From Shimia sp. R9_2 (GTDB lineage: Bacteria; Pseudomonadota; Alphaproteobacteria; Rhodobacterales; Rhodobacteraceae): 64,000 bases of DNA. Below the pieces are notes generated by a model that ran no database searches, was not told where the DNA came from, and saw only the letters and a program-made list of their open reading frames with translations. Shown here in pieces: positions 59,809-64,000 of this stretch. Both the position numbers and the translations under genes were made by a program. Every line of letters begins with the position of its first letter. The stretch's first letter is position 1. The stretch covers positions 1-64,000 of the forward strand of contig NZ_JAGHRO010000012.1 of the NCBI RefSeq assembly GCF_017743735.1, written 5' to 3'.

Positions 59809-60505
59809 GACTGTTTTGATCAGCGGCGCCTCCAGAGGCATCGGTCTGGCCACGGCGCGGCGCTTTGCCCGCGGCATGGATGATGTGGCCTGCATCGTGA
59901 TGGTGGCGCGCCGCTCAAGGCATTTTGACGATGCGGTGACAGAGGTGCGCGCGATTGCTGGCAACCGTCAGATTGTGGCGGTTGAGGCGGATCTCTCTGA
60001 TCCGCAGGCGGTGTCGGATGTGTTTGACCGGCTCGCGGCGGAAAACATCGCCATCACCGCTATTGTGAACAACGCAGGTTTCACCAAGCCGGCGTCGATC
60101 AATGAAACCGATATGGCGGATTTTCAGCGCACGATGCAGATCAATCTCTATGCGCCGTTCCGTTTTGTGCAAGAGGCTCTGTTGCGCAGCCATCCCCTTG
60201 AAAAGGTGATCAATATTGCCTCCACGGCCGGTGTCAACGGGCGCTCTGGCTGGATGAGCTATTCCACCTCCAAGGCGGCGGTGATCAATATGTCAGAGGT
60301 CATGCGCGAGGAGCTTGCGCCTTACGGCATCGATGTGGTCTGCCTGTCGCCCGGGCGCTGCGCCACCGATCTGCGCAAGACTTTGGCCCCGGATGAAGAT
60401 CCCAGCACGATCATGCAGCCGGAGCATGTGGCGGATGTGATCGCGATGATGTCCTCCCCAGCGGGCAAGATGCTGATGAGCGAAAATCTGGTGGTGCGCT
60501 TGTGA
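59801..60505 (+). CDS. SDR reductase, possibly ketose-5-phosphate reductase (Bcs1-C like)
   Basis: A 234-residue SDR: ISGASRGIGLATARR, NNAGFTKPAS, catalytic Ser in NIASTAGVNG and YSTSK with Tyr and Lys. It overlaps the cytidylyltransferase by 8 bp. In H. influenzae type b Bcs1 the same two domains are fused and turn ribulose 5-phosphate and CTP into CDP-ribitol. I infer a like role here; the precise sugar phosphate cannot be read from sequence. Confidence 0.78.
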   Translation: MTKTVLISGASRGIGLATARRFARGMDDVACIVMVARRSRHFDDAVTEVRAIAGNRQIVAVEADLSDPQAVSDVFDRLAAENIAITAIVNNAGFTKPASINETDMADFQRTMQINLYAPFRFVQEALLRSHPLEKVINIASTAGVNGRSGWMSYSTSKAAVINMSEVMREELAPYGIDVVCLSPGRCATDLRKTLAPDEDPSTIMQPEHVADVIAMMSSPAGKMLMSENLVVRL

Positions 60506-60509
60506 TCTA

Positions 60510-61787
60510 ATGCTTCTGGCGCGCACTCCCAATCCAGATATTTCCCCCAAAAAGCCTGCCGCCGCGCCGGAGCTTCAGGATATGGAGGCGGGGCAATTGC
60601 GCGTGTCCTCGGCTCCCGATGGGCTGCCGGATCAGGCGGTCTATCTGGACAGTCCGGTGCTCTCAGCGGTGACACAGATCCGCCCGTTTTTTGAAAGTGG
60701 GGCTTTTGGCGTCACCGATACGCCTTTGTTTTTGCGTCAGAAACCCCTGCTGCGTTTGCAGCGCGCCTTGGGGCGGTTGCCTCAGGAATTGGATGTCAGA
60801 TGGATCAAGAGACGGGCCGCGCGCCTGCCGGTGGCGGCGGGCGGGGTGGTGTTTTACCCGTTTAATGCGCGCTCCAATCTGCAGACGGTCACCCGGCGGG
60901 ATATTCGCCATGTGCTGACCCTGCATGGGGAGAGCAACAAAGGCGCGTCGATGCGCCCGGCCGCACGGATTTATGATTATGTCTCCATCGCCGGGCCACT
61001 GGCGCGGGACCGCTACCTGAAGGCGGGGATTTTCACCGCTGATGACGTGGACAGAGGGCGGCTGGTGATGATGGGCGACACCTTTGTGCAGCCCATGCCG
61101 GAGATCCGCGCCGCGCGCAGCTGTGATGCGGATCCGGCCCTGTTTTACGCACCAACCTGGGAAGGGTTTGGCGGGCAGGCAGACAATTACAGCTCGCTCT
61201 CGGGCCTGCGCGGCATTGCGGCGGTTTTGGCGGCGGCTGACGCAACAGGCCTGCGCCGCGTAGTGATCAAACCGCACCCTTATCTGGGCCTGCTGCGTCC
61301 TGCGATCATCCGCAGCTTTGTGGCCGGGGTGCGTCAGCTGCGGCAGGCGGGGCTGCGGGTCTCGGTGATGATGGAAGACGCCAGCGTGCCGCTGCGCCTT
61401 GCGTGCCTGCGCGCGTTGCGCAGGGCGCAGCATTTTTTGCCGGATCGCGCCGCGCCGCTGCCGGTGGCGCTGGGGCTGTGCGATGTCTCCGGAATGGAGG
61501 CGATCTTTCTCAAGCAACGCATCGCCCATCTGGTTCTGAGCCGCGAAGACGCGGTGCCGCGCGATATGGCCTCGCTCTATCTGCGCAAGGCGTTGTTGCC
61601 GGAGAGTGATGTGGCGCGGGTGATGACGCGCTATCTGGCGGAGGGGCAGGAGATCGACGCCGCCCACCGCGCACAGGTGTTTGGCTGGACGGAGCCGTCG
61701 CTGGCAGACCGGCCAACCTTTGCCGCGCGCGGCTGGCTACTGGAGTATGTGAAACGTGATCCGTTCTGGCGTGTGGCAGGCGGGTGA
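60510..61787 (+). CDS. TagF/CDP-glycerol glycerophosphotransferase-like polymerase
   Basis: A 425-residue protein resembling the C-terminal transferase domain of TagF/TarL: VLTLHGESNKGAS (first catalytic His region), FYAPTWEGFGG, VIKPHPYLGLL (second His) and ALGLCDVSGMEAIFLKQRI where TagF-type enzymes have a DYSS-like motif. It would join polyol-phosphate units from a CDP-polyol donor into a chain, or add them to a glycan. The likeness is by motif order and spacing only. It lies between the CDP-donor genes and the export genes. Confidence 0.72.
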   Translation: MLLARTPNPDISPKKPAAAPELQDMEAGQLRVSSAPDGLPDQAVYLDSPVLSAVTQIRPFFESGAFGVTDTPLFLRQKPLLRLQRALGRLPQELDVRWIKRRAARLPVAAGGVVFYPFNARSNLQTVTRRDIRHVLTLHGESNKGASMRPAARIYDYVSIAGPLARDRYLKAGIFTADDVDRGRLVMMGDTFVQPMPEIRAARSCDADPALFYAPTWEGFGGQADNYSSLSGLRGIAAVLAAADATGLRRVVIKPHPYLGLLRPAIIRSFVAGVRQLRQAGLRVSVMMEDASVPLRLACLRALRRAQHFLPDRAAPLPVALGLCDVSGMEAIFLKQRIAHLVLSREDAVPRDMASLYLRKALLPESDVARVMTRYLAEGQEIDAAHRAQVFGWTEPSLADRPTFAARGWLLEYVKRDPFWRVAGG

Positions 61788-61922
61788 GACGGCACGAGTG
61801 GGCAGGATTTGTGGGCGCATGTGGAGATGCTGACATTTCGTAAACCCTTCGGGCGTAAACTGGGCAGTAACCAATGGGGCGGGGGCCTCACATTCCGCCA
61901 GAAGGGGCCAGAAAGGGACGGC

Positions 61923-63113
61923 ATGGCTGAAATCAAATTGCTCAAACCGGTGCCTGCGTTTGATGGGCCTCTTGGCGTTGTGCAGGCGGGGCCGAAAAAC
62001 GCGCCGCACCGGCGCAAGCGTTGGGGGCTGCTGGCCTCATTTGTGGCGCTGTTTCTGTTGCCGGTGGCCATGGCGGCGAGCTATTTCGGCTTTGTCGCGA
62101 CAGACCGTTACGCGGCCAGCGCGAGCTTTGTGATCCGCTCTCTTGATGGCGGCGGCACGCCGGATCTGATGGCTTCGGTCACCGGATTTCCCGCCAGCAG
62201 CAGCCACACCTCTGACAGCTATGTGGTGCGCAACTATCTGGAAAGCCCGGACCTTCTGCGCGAGATCGATGACGAGCTCAATCTGCGCGGCCATTTTTCC
62301 CAGGACCATATTGATACGATTGCCCGTCTGAGCCCGGAGAGCAGCTTTGAGGATATGGTGGAGTATTGGCAGTGGCGCATCAGCACGAGCTATGACAGCA
62401 CCACCGGCATTGTGAGCTTTGAGGTGCAGGCCTTTGATCCCGGCACGGCGGTGCGGGTGGCGCGCAGCGCGCTGGCGGCCGCCGACCGGCTGGTCAACGA
62501 GCTTTCTGAGACCGCGCGGCGGGATTCAGTGCAATTTGCCGCTGATGAGGTGGCCCGTGCCGAGGCGCGGGTGCGCGATGTGAGCCTCGATCTGGTGGCC
62601 TTTCGCGCAGAAAGCGGTGCGGTGGACCCGATGGTCAATGCGCAATTGGATGCGGAGCTGGTCTCGTCGCTGGAGGCCAACCTGGTGAAAGTGCAGTCCC
62701 AGATTGATGAGGTGGCAGGCTCTGTTGGGGAGAATTCGCCCATCCTGAAACAGCTCAATCGTCAGGCCAGAGCCTATCGTCAGCAGATTGCAGAGCGCAA
62801 AAGCCTGATCGGCGCGGCCGGGCAGGCGGCAAGCGCCAAAACCGCGGAAACGCTCGCGGGCTATGAGGCGCTGGTGATTGAAAAGCAATTTGCCGAACAG
62901 ACCTATGCCTCCGCCATGGCCTCACTGGAAGCGGCGCGGCTGGATGCGGACCGGCAACAGCGCTATCTCGGCGTGTTTGCCCGCCCTTTTGTGCCCAGTG
63001 AGCCGGCTTACCCGCTGCGGCTTCGGGATTTTCTGCTGATTGCCGCCGCCGCTTTTGCCGTCTGGGCGATTGCCGCCCTTGTGGGCTATGCGGTGCGCGA
63101 TCATATGCGGTGA
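61923..63113 (+). CDS. kpsE: Capsule export inner-membrane protein (KpsE/CtrB-like)
   Basis: A protein of about 396 residues with a membrane segment near each end (SFVALFLLPVAMAASYFGF, residues about 39-57, and FLLIAAAAFAVWAIAALVG at the C-terminus) and a long periplasmic coiled-coil in between (ARAEARVRDVSLDLVAFRAE). This is the layout of the PCP-type KpsE, BexC or CtrB proteins in ABC-type capsule export. The ATG at 61923 has AAGGGAC upstream. It is directly followed by the permease gene. Confidence 0.86.
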   Translation: MAEIKLLKPVPAFDGPLGVVQAGPKNAPHRRKRWGLLASFVALFLLPVAMAASYFGFVATDRYAASASFVIRSLDGGGTPDLMASVTGFPASSSHTSDSYVVRNYLESPDLLREIDDELNLRGHFSQDHIDTIARLSPESSFEDMVEYWQWRISTSYDSTTGIVSFEVQAFDPGTAVRVARSALAAADRLVNELSETARRDSVQFAADEVARAEARVRDVSLDLVAFRAESGAVDPMVNAQLDAELVSSLEANLVKVQSQIDEVAGSVGENSPILKQLNRQARAYRQQIAERKSLIGAAGQAASAKTAETLAGYEALVIEKQFAEQTYASAMASLEAARLDADRQQRYLGVFARPFVPSEPAYPLRLRDFLLIAAAAFAVWAIAALVGYAVRDHMR

Positions 63114-63122
63114 GGGCAGGGG

Positions 63123-63890
63123 ATGCTGCACGCGATCTGGATGCAAATGCGGGTGGTGGCCGCGCTCACCCTGCGCGAAACGCGCATGACTTTCGGCACC
63201 TCGCATGTGGGCTATCTGTGGGCGATTGCCCAGCCGGTGATTTCCGTGGGCTTTATGGTGGGGCTGTTTTACCTGATCGGACGACAAGCGCCCTTTGGCG
63301 CGTCGCTGGCGCTGTTTTTTGCCACCGCCGTGCTGACGCTGGATCTTTATAACAAGCTCTCCGTGTCGCTGATGCGGGCCTTCACCACCAACAAATCCCT
63401 GCTGAGCTACCCGATGATCAAAGAGCCCGACACGCTGTTTGCGCGGCTCACATTGATCGCGCTGACCTTTCTGGTGATCAATGCGCTGGTTTACGGCGGG
63501 CTGATGATCGTGGGCTGGGCGGAGCTGCCCGCCCATCCGGAGCGGTTGCTCTATGCCTTTGGTGCAACATGCTTTTTGGGCTTTGGCGTGGGCGCGATCA
63601 ACGCCATGCTCTATCAGCGCACCCAAGCCTGGCAGCATGTGGAAAAGCTGGTGGCGCGGCCGCTGTTTTTTCTCTCTGGTGTGTTTTACATCCCGTCCGC
63701 CCTGCCGCCCGAGGCGGTGGCGGTGCTCAAATGGAACCCGCTGCTGCATATCGTGGAATGGACCCGCGAAGGATTTTACGCCAACTACCGCAGCGATGTG
63801 CTCAACATTGCCTATCCGCTGTCGCTGGCCGCGGTTTTGGTGATCATCGCGCTGTTTGCAGAGCGGATCACCCGCAAACAGAGGGCGTGA
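63123..63890 (+). CDS. kpsM: Capsule ABC-transporter permease (KpsM-type)
   Basis: A 255-residue ABC-2 permease with about six membrane segments; the N-terminal TLRETRMTFGTSHVGYLWAIAQPV is characteristic of KpsM, BexB and CtrC. It moves capsule polymer through the inner membrane with the KpsT ATPase. It starts 9 bp after kpsE and is followed by the ATPase gene 3 bp on. Confidence 0.9.
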   Translation: MLHAIWMQMRVVAALTLRETRMTFGTSHVGYLWAIAQPVISVGFMVGLFYLIGRQAPFGASLALFFATAVLTLDLYNKLSVSLMRAFTTNKSLLSYPMIKEPDTLFARLTLIALTFLVINALVYGGLMIVGWAELPAHPERLLYAFGATCFLGFGVGAINAMLYQRTQAWQHVEKLVARPLFFLSGVFYIPSALPPEAVAVLKWNPLLHIVEWTREGFYANYRSDVLNIAYPLSLAAVLVIIALFAERITRKQRA

Positions 63891-63893
63891 GCC

Positions 63894-64000
63894 GTGATCG
63901 CCTTTGAGCATGTGACCAAGGATTATCACGTCAAAGGGGTGCACAAACGCATTCTGGAGGACGCCAGCTATCAGTTTGCCGAGGGTAAAAACATCGCGCT
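63894..64000 (+). CDS. kpsT: Capsule ABC-transporter ATP-binding protein (KpsT-type), 5' fragment
   Basis: The first 35 codons from a GTG start (MIAFEHVTKDYHVKGVHKRI) match the N-terminus of KpsT/BexA/CtrD ATPases; the gene runs off the window before Walker A. The capsule locus therefore continues to the right, where the outer-membrane channel (KpsD/BexD type) and KpsC/KpsS lipid-linker genes would be expected. Confidence 0.82.
   Translation, partial: MIAFEHVTKDYHVKGVHKRILEDASYQFAEGKNIA

Overview
The window looks like a chromosomal segment of a Roseobacter-group alphaproteobacterium (Rhodobacterales). It is GC-rich and densely coded, with short gaps and many ATGA or TGATG overlaps. Typical alphaproteobacterial content includes HspQ, HemP, tandem Flp-type pilins, HflK-HflC-DUF2065, a UbiH-type hydroxylase, a plant-type GshA and a full CtrA-type site. 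This placement comes from gene content only; no 16S gene is present. I see no tRNA, rRNA, CRISPR array, insertion sequence, transposase or prophage gene.

Layout. 1-0.65 kb: minus-strand array of near-identical Flp-like pilin genes repeated every 294 bp, cut by the window edge. 0.98-8.6 kb: lytic transglycosylase, L-serine dehydratase with a GST, rpiA, glutathione reductase, hflK-hflC-DUF2065. 8.7-15.8 kb: thiolase, an anti-anti-sigma/anti-sigma pair, gamma-glutamyltransferase, rhodanese, hspQ, an AEC transporter, a lipoprotein transglycosylase, and hemP with a Cys-containing partner behind a palindromic operator candidate. 15.9-26.4 kb: DegP, peptidoglycan-binding lipoprotein, ferredoxin, FG-GAP protein, UbiH-type hydroxylase, HAD nucleotidase, GntR regulator, an unusual membrane glycosyltransferase behind a CtrA-type site, carA, YqeY.

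26.4-39.3 kb is a catabolic block for an unknown carboxylic acid via CoA-thioester beta-oxidation: PhyH-type dioxygenase, IclR regulator, acyl-CoA ligase, SDR, FadJ-type enzyme, two adjacent acyl-CoA dehydrogenases (the second lacks the catalytic glutamate), thiolase, MaoC and a CoxG-like protein. An identical 15-bp palindrome lies in front of iclR and between maoC and coxG, 10.5 kb apart, which ties the block into one probable IclR regulon.

39.4-58.2 kb is mostly housekeeping: ABC exporter, S49 peptidase, CaCA antiporter, SDR, uvrC, pgsA-moaD-moaE, P-loop ATPase, OmpA/BON envelope protein, ubiA (divergent from rsmE), gshA, uronate isomerase. 59.1-64.0 kb opens a capsule locus: an IspD-like cytidylyltransferase, an SDR, a TagF-like polyol-phosphate transferase, then KpsE-, KpsM- and KpsT-type export genes, the last cut by the window end. 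The combination predicts a teichoic-acid-like polyol-phosphate capsule.

The most promising items are the polyol-phosphate capsule locus, the IclR-linked beta-oxidation regulon with its asymmetric acyl-CoA dehydrogenase pair, and the glycosyltransferase with a secretion-ATPase-like N-terminus under a CtrA-type site.
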